A stretch of 64,000 nt of DNA from Sanderia malayensis (Eukaryota; Cnidaria; Scyphozoa; Semaeostomeae; Pelagiidae). Numbering within the stretch: position 1 is the stretch's first letter; each line of letters starts with the position of its first letter. The notes beneath the pieces are model-generated. The model did no database searches. It saw nothing but the letters and a program-made list of their open reading frames with translations, and was not told the origin of the DNA. A program made the position numbers and the translations under genes. The stretch lies in the NCBI GenBank assembly GCA_013076295.1, contig RQOL01000741.1, positions 1 through 64,000 of the forward strand. The letters are read 5' to 3'. Positions 8,037-22,210 of the stretch are shown in pieces.

Positions 8037-9993
8037 GCGCATGATCCGACGTCAATTCAGCGAAAAGAAATTGTTATACACTTTTAGTTACTTTTTTCAG
8101 TAATATTAACCTGGATTCCCACAATTTACACTAATAAAAGATAACACTCATTCCCACAATTTACACCAAAAAAAATTAACTTTTATTCCGCAACTTACAC
8201 TAATCGAAATTAACATTCATTCCCACAAATTGCGCATGGTTCCACGTCGATTCAGCGAAAGCAAATTCTTATACACTTTTAGTTACTTTTTTCAGTAATA
8301 TTAATATTGATTCCCACAATTTACACTAATAAAAGATAACACTCATTCCCACAATTTACACCAAAAAAATTAACTTTTATTCCCGAAACTCACACAAATC
8401 AAAATTAAGATTCATTCCCACAATTGGCGCATGATTCCACGTCAATTCTGCGAAAACAATTTGTTATACACTTTTAGTTACTTTTTTCAGTAATATTAAC
8501 ATTCATTCCCACAATTTCCACGAATAAAAGATAACACTCATTCCCACAATTTACACCAACAAAAATTTACTTTTCTTCCCGCAACCTACACAAATCAAAA
8601 TTAAGATTCATTCCAACAATTGGCGCATGATTCCACGTTAATTCTGCGAAAACAATTTGTTATACACTTTTAGTTACTTTTTTCAGTAATATTAACATTC
8701 ATTCCCACAATTTCGACGAATAAAAGATAACACTCAGTCCCACAATTTACACCAACAAAAATTTACTTTTCTTCCCGCAACCTACACAAATCAAAATGAA
8801 GATTCATTGCCACAATTTGCGCATGATTCCACGTCAATTCAGCGAAAGCAAATTGTTATGCACCTTTAGTTACTTTTTCAGTCATATTAACATTCATTCC
8901 CACATTTTACACTAATAAAAGATAACACTCATTCTCACAATTTACACCAATAAAAATTTAACATTTACTCCCGCAACTCACACTAATCAAAATTAACTTT
9001 TCTTCCCAAAATTTGCGCATGATCCGACGTCAATTCAGCGAAAAGAAATTGTTATACACTTTTAGTTACTTTTTTCAGTAATATTAACCTTGTTTCCAAC
9101 AATTTACACTAATAAAAGATAACACTCATTCCCACAATTGACACAAAAAAAAATTAACTTTTATTCCCGCAACTTACACTAATCGAAATTAACATTTATT
9201 CCCACAAATTGCGCATGGTTCCACGTCGATTCAGCGAAAGCAAATTGTTATACACTTTTAGTTACTTTTTTCAGTAATATTAATATTGATTCCCACAATT
9301 TACACTAATAAAAGATAACACTCATTCCCACAATTTACACCAAAAAAAATAACTTTTATTCCCGAAACTCACACAAATCAAAATTAAGATTCATTCCCAC
9401 AATTGGCGCATGATTCCACGTCAATTCTGCGAAAACAATTTGTTATACACATTTAATTACTTTTTTCAATAATATTAACATTCATTCCCACAATTTCCAC
9501 GAATAAAAGATAACACTCATTCCCACAATTTACACCAACAAAAATTTACTTTTCTTCCCGCAACCTACACAAATCAAAATTAAGATTCATTCCAACAATT
9601 GGCGCATGATTCCACGTTAATTCTGCGAAAACAATTTGTTATACACTTTTAGTTACTTTTTTCAGTAATATTAACATTCATTCCCACAATTTCGACGAAT
9701 AAAAGATAACACTCAGTCCCACAATTTACACCAACAAAAATTTACTTTTCTTCCCGCAACCTACACAAATCAAAATGAAGATTCATTGCCACAATTTGCG
9801 CATGATTCCACGTCAATTCAGCGAAAGCAAATTGTTATGCACCTTTAGTTACTTTTTCAGTCATATTAACATTCATTCCCACATTTTACACTAATAAAAG
9901 ATAACACTCATTCTCACAATTTACACCAATAAAAATTTAACATTTACTCCCGCAACTGACACTAATCAAAATTAACTTTTCTTCCCACAATTT
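8037..9993 (+). repeat. Two tandem five-monomer repeats A-B-C-C'-D (~978 bp each)
   Basis: A-type boxes occur at 8037, 9015 and 9994, giving units of 978 and 979 bp. Relative to the 783-bp form a second C-like monomer (C', with CCACGTTAATTCTGCG) has been added between C and D. The next unit (9994-10614) lacks C and is 621 bp, and the one after (10615-11824) is 1210 bp with E and F variants, so unit composition drifts along the block. Confidence 0.75.
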
Positions 9994-12900
9994 GCGCATG
10001 ATCCGACGTCAATTCAGCGAAAAGAAATTGTTATACACTTTTAGTTACTTTTTTCAGTAATATTAACCTTGATTCCCACAATTTACACTAATAAAAGATA
10101 ACACTCATTCCCACAATTTACACCAAAAAAATTAACTTTTATTCCCGCAACTTAGACTAATCGAAATTAACATTCATTCCCACAAATTGCGCATGGTTCC
10201 ACGTCGATTCAGCGAAAGCAAATTGTTATACACTTTTAGTTACTTTTTCAGTAATATTAACATTCATTCCCACAATTTCCACGAATAAAAGATAACACTC
10301 ATTCCCACAATTTCGACGAATAAAAGATAACACTCAGTCCCACAATTTACACCAACAAAAATTTACTTTTCTTCCCGCAACCTACACAAATCAAAATGAA
10401 GATTCATTGCCACAATTTGCGCATGATTCCACGTCAATTCAGCGAAAGCAAATTGTTATGCACCTTTAGTTACTTTTTCAGTCATGTTAACATTCATTCC
10501 CACAATTTACACAAATAAAAGATAACACTCATTCTCACAATTTACACCAATAAAAATTTAACATTTACTCCCGCAACTGACACTAATCAAAATTAACTTT
10601 TCTTCGCACAATTTGCGCATGATCCGACGTCAATTCAGCGAAAAGAAATTGTTATACACTTTTAGTTACTTTTTTCAGTAATATTAACCTTGATTCCCAC
10701 AATTTACACTAATAAAAGATAACACTCATTCCCACAATTTACACCAAAAAAAATTAACTTTTATTCCGCAACTTACACTAATCGAAATTAACATTGATTC
10801 CCACAAATTGCGCATGGTTCCACGTCGATTCAGCGAAAGCAAATTGTTATACACTTTTAGTTACTTTTTTCAGTAATATTAATATTGATTCCCACAATTT
10901 ACACTAATAAAAGATAACACTCATTCCCACAATTTACACCAAAAAAATTAACTTTTATTCCCGAAACTCACACAAATCAAAATTAAGATTCATTCCCACA
11001 ATTGGCGCATGATTCCACGTCAATTCTGCGAAAACAATTTGTTATGCACTTTTAGTTACTTTTTTCAGTAATATTAACATTCATTCCCACAATTTCCACG
11101 AATAAAAGATAACACTCATTCCCACAATTTACAGTAATAAAAGATAACACTCATTCCCACAATTTACACCAAAAAAAATTAACTTTTATTCCCGCAACTT
11201 ACATTGATCAAAATTGACATTCATTCCCACAATTTGCGCATGATTCCACGTCAATTCAGCGAAAACACATTGGTATGCACTTTTAGTTACATCTTTCAGT
11301 AATATTAACACTCATTGCCACAATTTACACTAATAAAAGATAACACTCATTCCCACAATTTACACCAATGAAAATTAATTCTCATCCCCGCAACTTACAC
11401 TGATAAAAATTAACATTCATTCCCACAATTTGCGCATGGTTTCACGTCAATTCAGCGAAACCAAATTGTTGTGCACTTTTAGTTACTTTTTTCAGTAATA
11501 TTAACATTCATTCCTACAATTTACACTAATAAAAGATAACACTCATTCCCACAATTTACACCAATAAAAATTCAACATTTATTCCCGCAACTTACACTAA
11601 TCAAAATTGACATTCATTCCCACAATTTGCGCATGATTCCACGTCAATTCAGCGAAAGCAAACTGTTATGCACCTTTAGTCACTTTTTCAGTCATATTAA
11701 CATTCATTCCCACAATTTACACTAATAAAAGATAACACTCATTCTCACAATTTACACCAATAAAAATTTAACATTTACTCCCGCAACTGACACTAATCAA
11801 AATTAACTTTTCTTCCCACAATTTGCGCATGATCCGACGTCAATTCAGCGAAAAGAAATTGTTATAAACTTTTAGTTACTTTTTTCAGTAATATTAACCT
11901 TGATTCCCACAATTTACACTAATAAAAGATAACACTCATTCCCACAATTTACACCAAAAAAAATTAACTTTTATTCCCGCAACTTACACTAATCGAAATT
12001 AACATTCATTCCCACAAATTGCGCATGGTTCCACGTCGATTCAGCGAAAGCAAATTGTTATACACTTTTAGTTACTTTTTTCAGTAATATTAACATTCAT
12101 CCCCACAAATTACAATAATAAAAGATAACACTCATTCCCACAATTTACACCAAAAAAATTAACTTTTATTCCCGAAACTCACACAAATCAAAATTAAGAT
12201 TCATTCCAACAATTGGCGCATGATTCCACGTCAATTCTGCGAAAACAATTTGTTATACACTTTCAGTTACTTTTTTCAGTAATATTAACATTCATTCCCA
12301 CAATTTCCACGAATAAAAGATAAGACTCAGTCCCACAATTTACACCAACAAAAATTTACTTTTCTTCCCGCAACCTACACAAATCAAAATGAAGATTCAT
12401 TGCCACAATTTGCGCATGATTCCACGTCAATTCAGTGAAAGCAAATTGTTATGCACCTTTAGTTACTTTTTCAGTCATATTAGCATTCATTCCCACAATT
12501 TACACTAATAAAAGATAACACTCATTCTCACAATTTACACCAATAAAAATTTAACATTTACTCCCGCAACTGACACTAATGAAAACTAACTTTTCTTCCC
12601 ACAATTCGCGCATGATCCGACGTCAATTCAGCAAAAAGAAATTGTTATACACTTTTAGTTACTTTTTTCAGTAATATTAACCTTGATTCCCACAATTTAC
12701 ACTAATAAAAGATAACACTCATTCCCACAATTTACACCAAAAAAATTAACTTTTATTCCCGCAACTTACACTAATCGAAATTAACATTCATTCCTACAAA
12801 TTGCGCATGGTTCCACGTCGATTCAGCGAAAGCAAATTGTTATACACTTTTAGTTACTTTTTTCAGTAATATTAACATTCATTCCCACAATTTCCACGAA

Positions 12901-15427
12901 TAAAAGATAACACTCATTCCCACAATTTACAGTAATAAAAGATAACACTCATTCCCACAATTTACACCAAAAAAAATTAACTTTTATTCCCGCAACTTAC
13001 ATTAATCAAAATTGACATTCATTCCCACAATTTGCGCATGATTCCGCTTCAATTCAGCGAAAGCAAATTGTTATGCACCTTTAGTTACCTTTTTCATTCA
13101 TATTAACATTCATTCCCACAATTTACACTAATAAAAGATAACACTCATTCCCACAATTTACACCAATGAAAATTACCTTTTATTTCCGCAACTTACACTA
13201 ATCAAAATTAACATTTATTCCCACATTTTGCGCATGATTCCACGTCAATTCAGCGAAAACAAATTGTTGTGCATTTTTAGTTACTTTTTTTCAGTAATAT
13301 TAACATTCATTCCTACAATTTACACTAATAAAAGATAACACTCATTCCCACAATTTACACCAAAAAAAAGTAACTTTTATTCCCGCAACTTACATTGATC
13401 AAAATTGACATTCATTCCCACAATTTGCGCATGATTCCACGTCAATTCAGCGAAAACACATTGGTATGCACTTTTAGTTACATCTTTCAGTAATATTAAC
13501 ACTCATTGCCACAATTTACACTAATAAAAGATAACACTCATTCCCACAATTTACACCAATGAAAATTAATTCTCATCCCCGCAACTTACACTGATAAAAA
13601 TTAACATTCATTCCCACAATTTGCGCATGGTTCCACGTCAATTCAGCGAAATCAAAATGTTGTGCACTTTTAGTTACTTTTTTCAGTAATATTAACATTC
13701 ATTCCTACAATTTACACTAATAAAAGATAACACTCATTCCCACAATTTACACCAATAAAAATTTAACATTTATTCCCGCAACTTACACTAATCAAAATTG
13801 ACATTCATTCCCACAATTTGCGCATGATTCCACGTCAATTCAGCGAAAACACATTGTTATGCACTTTTAGTTACATCTTTCAGTAATATTAACACTCATT
13901 GCCACAATTTACACTAATAAAAGATAACACTCATTCCCACAATTTACACCAATGAAAATTAATTCTCATCCCCGCAACTTACAGTGATAAAAATTAACAT
14001 TCATTCCCACAATTTGCGCATGGTTCCACGTCAATTCAGCGAAAACAAATTGTTGTGCATTTTTAGTTACTTTTTTTCAGTAATATTAACATTCATTCCT
14101 ACAATTTACACTAATAAAAGATAACACTCATTCCCACAATTTACACTAACAAAAATTTACTTTTCTTCCCGCAACCTTTCACAAATCAAAATGAAGATTC
14201 ATTGCCACAATTTGCGCATGATTCCACGTCAATTCAGCGAAAACAAATTGTTGTGCATTTTTAGTTACTTTTTTTCAGTAATATTAACATTCATTCCTAC
14301 AATTTACACTAATAAAAGATAACACTCATTCTCACAATTTACACCAATAAAAATTTAACATTTACTCCCGCAACTCACACTAATCAAAATTAACTTTTCT
14401 TCCCAAAATTTGCGCATGATCCGACGTCAATTCAGCGAAAAGAAATTGTTATACACTTTTAGTTACTTTTTTCAGTAATATTAACCTTGTTTCCAACAAT
14501 TTACACTAATAAAAGATAACACTCATTCCCACAATTTACACAAAAAAAAAATTAACTTTTATTCCCGCAACTTACACTAATCGAAATTAACATTTATTCC
14601 CACAAATTGCGCATGGTTCCACGTCGATTCAGCGAAAGCAAATTGTTATACACTTTTAGTTACTTTTTTCAGTAATATTAATATTGATTCCCACAATTTA
14701 CACTAATAAAAGATAACACTCATTCCCACAATTTACACCAAAAAAATTAACTTTTATTCCCGAAACTCACACAAATCAAAATTAAGATTCATTCCCACAA
14801 TTGGCGCATGATTCCACGTCAATTCTGCGAAAACAATTTGTTATGCACTTTTAGTTACTTTTTTCAGTAATATTAACATTCATTCCCACAATTTCCACGA
14901 ATAAAAGATAACACTCATTCCCACAATTTACAGTAATAAAAGATAACACTCATTCCCACAATTTACACCAAAAAAAATTAACTTTTATTCCCGCAACTTA
15001 CATTGATCAAAATTGACATTTATTCCCACAATTTGCGCATGATTCCACGTCAATTCAGCGAAAACACATTGGTATGCACTTTTAGTTACATCTTTCAGTA
15101 ATAGTAACACTCATTGCCACAATTTACACTAATAAAAGATAACACTCATTCCCACAATTTACACCAATGAAAATTAATTCTCATCCCCGCAACTTACACT
15201 GATAAAAATTAACATTCATTCCCACAATTTGCGCATGGTTTCACGTCAATTCAGCGAAATCAAATTGTTGTGCACTTTTAGTTACTTTTTTCAGTAATAT
15301 TAACATTCATTCCTACAATTTACACTAATAAAAGATAACACTCATTCCCACAATTTACACCAAAAAAAATTAACTTTTATTCCCGCAACTTACACTAATC
15401 GAAATTAACATTCATTCCCACAAATTG

Positions 15428-16022
15428 CGCATGGTTCCACGTCGATTCAGCGAAAGCAAATTGTTATACACTTTCAGTTACTTTTTTCAGTAATATTAAT
15501 ATTGATTCCTACAATTTACACTAATAAAAGATAACACTCATTCCCACAATTTACACCAAAAAAATTAACTTTTATTCCCGAAACTCACACAAATCAAAAT
15601 TAAGATTCATTCCAACAATTGGCGCATGATTCCACGTCAATTCTGCGAAAACAATTTGTTATACACTTTCAGTTACTTTTTTCAGTAATATTAATATTGA
15701 TTCCTACAATTTACACTAATAAAAGATAACACTCATTCCCACAATTTACACCAAAAAAATTAACTTTTATTCCCGAAACTCACACAAATCAAAATTAAGA
15801 TTCATTCCAACAATTGGCGCATGATTCCACGTCAATTCTGCGAAAGCAAATTGTTATACACTTTCAGTTACTTTTTTCAGTAATATTAATATTGATTCCT
15901 ACAATTTACACTAATAAAAGATAACACTCATTCCCACAATTTACACCAAAAAAATTAACTTTTATTCCCGAAACTCACACAAATCAAAATTAAGATTCAT
16001 TCCAACAATTGGCGCATGATTC
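15428..16022 (+). repeat. Local triplication of one C-type monomer (exact 195-bp period)
   Basis: Three successive near-identical C-type monomers have GCGCATG boxes at 15622, 15817 and 16012. Each has CATTCCAACAATTGGCGC, TTCTGCG and a distinctive ACACTTTCAGTTAC. Neighbouring monomers elsewhere usually alternate in type, so this is a recent single-monomer amplification. Confidence 0.75.
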
Positions 16023-19000
16023 CACGTCAATTCTGCGAAAACAATTTGTTATACACTTTCAGTTACTTTTTTCAGTAATATTAACATTCATTCCCACAAT
16101 TTCCACGAATAAAAGATAACACTCATTCCCACAATTTACAGTAATAAAAGATAACACTCATTCCCACAATTTACACCAAAAAAAATTAACTTTTATTCCC
16201 GCAACTTACATTGATCAAAATTGACATTCATTCCCACAATTTGCGCATGATTCCACGTCAATTCAGCGAAAACACATTGGTATGCACTTTTAGTTACATC
16301 TTTCAGTAATAGTAACACTCATTGCCACAATTTACACTAATAAAAGATAACACTCATTCCCACAATTTACACCAACAAAAATTTACTTTTCTTCCCGCAA
16401 CCTACACAAATCAAAATGAAGATTCATTGCCACAATTTCCGCATGATTCCACGTCAATTCAGTGAAAGCAAATTGTTATGCACCTTTAGTTACTTTTTCA
16501 GTCATATTAGCATTCATTCCCACAATTTACACTAATAAAAGATAACACTCATTCTCACAATTTACACCAATAAAAATTTAACATTTACTCCCGCAACTGA
16601 CACTAATGAAAATTAACTTTTCTTCCCACAATTCGCGCATGATCCGACGTCAATTCAGCAAAAAGAAATTGTTATACACTTTTAGTTACTTTTTTCAGTA
16701 ATATTAACCTTGATTCCCACAATTTACACTAATAAAAGATAACACTCATTCCCACAATTTACACCAAAAAAATTAACTTTTATTCCCGCAACTTACACTA
16801 ATCGACATTAACATTCATTCCTACAAATTGCGCATGGTTCCACGTCGATTCAGCGAAAGCAAATTGTTATACACTTTTAGTTACTTTTTTCAGTAATATT
16901 AACATTCATTCCCACAATTTCCACGAATAAAAGATAACACTCATTCCCACAATTTACAGTAATAAAAGATAACACTCATTCCCACAATTTACAGCAAAAA
17001 AAATTAACTTTTATTCCCGCAACTTACATTAATCAAAATTGACATTCATTCCCACAATTTGCGCATGATTCCGCTTCAATTCAGCGAAAGCAAATTGTTA
17101 TGCACCTTTAGTTACCTTTTTCATTCATATTAACATTCATTCCCACAATTTACACTAATAAAAGATAACACTCATTCCCACAATTTACACCAATGAAAAT
17201 TACCTTTTATTTCCGCAACTTACACTAATCAAAATTAACATTTATTCCCACATTTTGCGCATGATTCCACGTCAATTCAGCGAAAACAAATTGTTGTGCA
17301 TTTTTAGTTACTTTTTTTCAGTAATATTAACATTCATTCCTACAATTTACACTAATAAAAGATAACACTCATTCCCACAATTTACACTAACAAAAATTTA
17401 CTTTTCTTCCCGCAACCTACACAAATCAAAATGAAGATTCATTGCCACAATTTGCGCATGATTCCACGTCATTTCAGCGAAAACACATTGTTATGCACTT
17501 TTAGTTACATCTTTCAGTAATATTAACACTCATTGCCACAATTTACACTAATAAAAGATAACACTCATTCCCACAATTTACACCAATGAAAATTAATTCT
17601 CATCCCCGCAACTTACAGTGATAAAAATTAACATTCATTCCCACAATTTGCGCATGGTTCCACGTCAATTCAGCGAAAACAAATTGTTGTGCACTTTTAG
17701 TTACTTTTTTCAGTAATATTAACATTCATTCCCACAATTTCCACGAATAAAAGATAACACTCATTCCCACAATTTCGACGAATAAAAGATAACACTCAGT
17801 CCCACAATTTACACCAACAAAAATTTACTTTTCTTCCCGCAACCTACACAAATCAAAATGAAGATTCACTGCCACAATTTGCGCATGATTCCGCTTCAAT
17901 TGAGCGAAAGCAAATTGTTATGCACCTTTAGTTACCTTTTTCATTCATATTAACATTAATTCCCACAATTTACACTAATAATAGATAACACTCATTCCCA
18001 CAATTTACACCAATGAAAATTACCTTTTATTTCCGCAACTTACACTAATCAAAATTAACATTTATTCCCACATTTTGCGCATGATTCCACGTCAATTCAG
18101 CGAAAACAAATTGTTGTGCATTTTTAGTTACTTTTTTTCAGTAATATTAACATTCATTCCTACAATTTACACTAATAAAAGATAACACTCATTCCCACAA
18201 TTTACACTAACAAAAATTTACTTTTCTTCCCGCAACCTACACAAATCAAAATGAAGATTCATTGCCACAATTTGCGCATGATTCCACGTCAATTCAGCGA
18301 AAACAAATTGTTGTGCATTTTTAGTTACTTTTTTTCAGTAATATTAACATTCATTCCTACAATTTACACTAATAAAAGATAACACTCATTCTCACAACTT
18401 ACACCAATAAAAATTTAACATTTACTCCCGCAACTCACACTAATCAAAATAAACTTTTCTTCCCAAAATTTGCGCATGATCCGACGTCAATTCAGCGAAA
18501 AGAAATTGTTATACACTTTTAGTTACTTTTTTCAGTAATATTAACCTTGTTTCCAACAATTTACACTAATAAAAGATAACACTCATTCCCACAATTTACA
18601 CCAATGAAAATTACCTTTTATTTCCGCAACTTACACTAATCAAAATTAACATTTATTCCCACATTTTGCGCATGATTCCACGTCAATTCAGCGAAAACAG
18701 ATTTTTGTGCATTTTTAGTTACTTCTTTTCAGTAATATTAACATTCATTCCTACAATTTACACTAATAAAAGATAACACTCATTCCCACAATTTAAACTA
18801 ACAAAAATTTACTTTTCTTCCCGCAACCAACACAAATCAAAATGAAGATTCATTGCCACAATTTGCGCATGATTCCACGTCAATTCAGCGAAAACACATT
18901 GTTATGCACTTTTAGTTACATCTTTCAGTAATATTAACACTCATTGCCACAATTTACACTAATAAAAGATAACACTCATTCCCACAATTTACACCAATGA

Positions 19001-20336
19001 AAATTAATTCTCATCCCCGTAACTTACAGTGATAAAAATTAACATTCATTCCGACAATTTGCGCATGGTTCCACGTCAATTCAGCGAAAACAAATTGTTG
19101 TGCACTTTTAGTTACTTTTTTTCAGTAATATTAACATTCATTCCTACAATTTACACTAATAAAAGATAACACTCATTCCCACAATTTACACCAATAAAAA
19201 TTTAACATTTATTCCCGCAACTTACACTAATCAAAATTGACATTCATTCCCACAATTTGCGCATGATTCCACGTCAATTCAGCGAAAGCAAATTGTTATG
19301 CACCTTTAGTTACTTTTTCAGTCATATTAACAATCATTCCCACAATTTACACTAATAAAAGATAACACTCATTCCCACAATTTACACCAATGAAAATTAA
19401 TTTTCATCCCCGCAACTTACAGTGATAAAAATTAACATTCATTCCCACAATTTGCGCATGGTTCCACGTCAATTCAGCGAAAACAAATTGTTGTGCACTT
19501 TTAGTTACTTTTTTTCAGTAATATTAACATTCATTCCTACAATTTACACTAATAAAAGATAACACTCATTCCCACAATTTACACCAATAAAAATTTAACA
19601 TTTATTCCCGCAACTTACACTAATCAAAATTGACATTCATTCCCACAATTTGCGCATGATTCCACGTCAATTCAGCGAAAGCAAATTGTTATGCACCTTT
19701 AGTTACTTTTTCAGTCATATTAACATTCATTCCCACAATTTACACTAATAAAAGATAACACTCATTCTCACAATTTACACCAATAAAAATTTAACATTTA
19801 CTCCCGCAACTGACACTAATCAAAATTAACTTTTCTTCCCACAATTTGCGCATGATCCGACGTCAATTCAGCGAAAAGAAATTGTTATACACTTTTAGTT
19901 ACTTTTTTCAGTAATATTAACCTGATTCCCACAATTTACACTAATAAAGGATAACACTCATTCCCACAATTTACACCAAAAAAAATTAACTTTTATTCCC
20001 GCAAATTACACTAATCGAAATTAACATTCATTCCCACAAATTGCGCATGGTTCCACGTCGATTCAGCGAAAGCAAATTGTTATACACTTTTAGTTACTTT
20101 TTTGCAGTAATATTAACATTCATTCCCACAATTTCCACGAATTAAAGATAACACTCATTCCCACAATTTACACCAACAAAAATTTACTTTTCTTCCCGCA
20201 ACCTACACAAATCAAAATGAAGATTCATTGCCACAATTTGCGCATGATTCCACGTCAATTCAGCCAAAGCAAATTGTTATGCACCTTTAGCTACTTTTTC
20301 AGTCATATTAACATTCATTCCCACAATTTACACTAA

Positions 20337-20772
20337 TTAATGTTATCTCAAGAAATTGGGCGTTAAGCATACCGGCCCTGATTGCTTGAGTAGGAATAAG
20401 CTTTTACGGTCGGTGATACTGATTTGCTGTGCAAATTTCGGCCGATACACCTGGCTGTAATAACCGGACTGGTTAAACTGCAGACTAATGACGAGAAATC
20501 ATAATATAAACTCAAACAAACAATAAAAGAGGACAGGGTGGGTGGGAGAAGTCAATCCTTGTTCTATGCGCTAGGCCTTAGAATGATTGTTGCATCTGAA
20601 CTTGGCACGAACATGCCTTGAATAAATTGCCAAGAGATTACCGACGTCAACATATTTTGTTAGGATTGCTTAACCACACCCTTGTGAGATCATGTTGATG
20701 GACATACACCATATTTCGCAGTGGCAATTTCTATCGCACATTAATTGTTGTTAAATTGCATTTAACACCTAT
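20337..20772 (+). mobile_element. Helitron/Helentron-like non-autonomous element, short copy (436 bp)
   Basis: Begins TTAATGTTATCTCAAG and ends CACCTAT. Its first 107 bp (20337-20443) match 20773-20879 with two differences, and its last 225 bp (20548-20772) match 24091-24315 with two differences. The right end has a perfect hairpin, TGTTAAAT-TGC-ATTTAACA (20749-20767), 5 nt from the terminus. There are no terminal inverted repeats of the cut-and-paste type and no target-site duplication. The left end TTAATGT...AAATTG is weakly mirrored by the inverse of the right subterminal region (CAATTTC...ACATTAA), as in the asymmetric inverted repeats of Helentrons. It has no coding capacity. The Helitron class is my inference; the canonical CTRR 3' end is not seen. 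Confidence 0.6.
20749..20767 (+). other. Subterminal hairpin of the short element copy
   Basis: Perfect 8-bp stem TGTTAAAT / ATTTAACA with TGC loop, followed by CCTAT and the element end. Helitrons carry a 3' subterminal hairpin that signals termination of rolling-circle transfer. The same hairpin is at 24292-24310 in the long copy. Confidence 0.7.
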
Positions 20773-20910
20773 TTAATGTTATCTCAAGAAATTGGGCGTT
20801 AAGCATACCGGCCCTGATTGCTTGAGTAGGAATTAGCTTTTACGGTCGGTGATACCGATTTGCTGTGCAAATTTCGGCCCACAGAACACGAAGTGTGACC
20901 CCACCGAACG

Positions 20911-20937
20911 TATTAGTAGTATTATTATTATTATTAC

Positions 20938-20988
<51 letters not shown>
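20911..20988 (+). repeat. (ATT)n microsatellite
   Basis: About 26 ATT triplets with a few ACT/AGT interruptions, inside the long Helitron-like copy. It explains a poly-isoleucine open frame across 20849-21151, which is not a gene. Confidence 0.95.
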
Positions 20989-20989
<1 letters not shown>

Positions 20990-21324
20990 GTGAGTATAAT
21001 TAGTTTCTTTCTGTCAGAACTGTTTCAAAACTACCTATTCTGGGGAGCAGGTGGAAGTGACTTCTCCTCGCCCACCAAACAAAAAGGCTTAACAAAATGG
21101 CAAATCAGGAACAAAATGCATAAACATAACTGCGAAATCATAAAATCATAATGGAGGTCACCCGCTGCCGACTTCAGCGAGTCGACGGTGGCCTCCTAAG
21201 GAAACTAAAAGCCAAAAAGGCCGCAGGCATAAGGCCAGACGAACCCAAAGAGTGGCATATTTTGCAAGTTGGTATTAAGCCGCCAACGCGACGCATTTCT
21301 TTTATTATTAAGCCACCAATGGAG

Positions 21325-22017
21325 ACAGAATATGGTTGGCAAAACGCAGAGCCCCAGATAGTACGAGTCACGTGGGGACTGGCCACCACGGCGCTTGACT
21401 GACTTCTGAGGGCATCACTTACTATATCACATGCAGGCCATGAATACAGCCAAAACAAAGCCTAGTGGCAATGCAAATACATCACCATTATATGCTATAC
21501 AGAATATGGTTGACAAAACGCAGAGCCCCAGATAGTACGAGTCACGTGGGGACTGGCCACCACGGCGCTTGACTGACTTCTGAGGGCATCATTTACTATA
21601 TCATATGCAGGCCATGAATACAGCCAAAACAAAGCCTAGTGGCAATGCAAATACATCACCATTATATGTCATACAGAATATGGTTGACAAAACGCAGAGC
21701 CCCAGATAGTACGAGTCACGTGGGGACTGGCCACCACGGCGCTTGACTGACTTCTGAGGGCATCACTTACCATATCACATGCAGGCCATGAATACAGCCA
21801 AAACAAAGCCTAGTGGCAATGCAAATACATCACCATTATATGCTATACAGAATATGGTTGACAAAACGCAGAGCCCCAGATAGTACGAGTCACGTGGGGA
21901 CTGGCCACCACGGCGCTTGACTGACTTCTGTGGGAATCATTTATTATATCACATGCAGGCCATGAATACAGCCAAAACAAAGCCTAGTGGCAATGCAAAT
22001 ACAGAACCATTATACCT
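21325..22017 (+). repeat. Four-copy 174-bp tandem repeat inside the Helitron-like element
   Basis: The segment starting ACAGAATATGGTTG begins at 21325, 21499, 21673 and 21847, an exact 174-bp period. Copies include CACGTGGGGACTGGCCACC and CAAAACAAAGCCTAGTGG. They are nearly identical; the last differs most (TGTGGGAATCATTTATT in place of GAGGGCATCACTTAC) and ends at about 22017. No similarity to the flanking ~195-bp satellite is visible. Confidence 0.95.
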
Positions 22018-22210
22018 TCAGAGAAGCACAGTGCGAGGAAAGACGAAACAGCCACGCGGACTACCGCACCTCTTGGAGATAGCATAATACATAACATAAA
22101 ACATAATACAGCGAAGCTAATCAGGAACACAAAATTTATTGAAACAATTAAAATAAGTATAAAAGAACCATGTGAAGCTTGACGGACAAAATAGAAAAAT
22201 GTACATAGAT

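Larger units (their letters stand above)
7165..20336 (+). repeat. ~195-bp AT-rich satellite array, block 1
   Basis: Continuous tandem array of roughly 67 monomers. The GCGCATG box recurs at 7254, 7450, 7645, 7841, 8037, 8232, 8427, 8623, 8819, 9015 and onward, a spacing of 195-196 bp. A monomer is three ~35-bp related subunits, each built on (A/C)ATTCCCACAATTTACAC or a variant, followed by a fourth start of the same module that leads into a ~90-bp unique block. That block holds TGCGCATGATTCCACGTC, CAATTCAGCGAAA, TTGTTATGCAC, TTTAGTTACTTTTTTCAG and TAATATTAAC. Some monomers carry an extra ~35-bp subunit, making 230-231 bp (10189 to 10419; 11005 to 11236). Stops occur in every frame and no gene is present. 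The array is cut at 20336 by a Helitron-like insertion and continues at 24316. Confidence 0.97.

Noticed and set aside
20849..21151. 100-codon plus-strand frame with a poly-isoleucine run
   Set aside because: The middle is the translated ATT microsatellite. The start lies in the element's terminal repeat and there is no domain.
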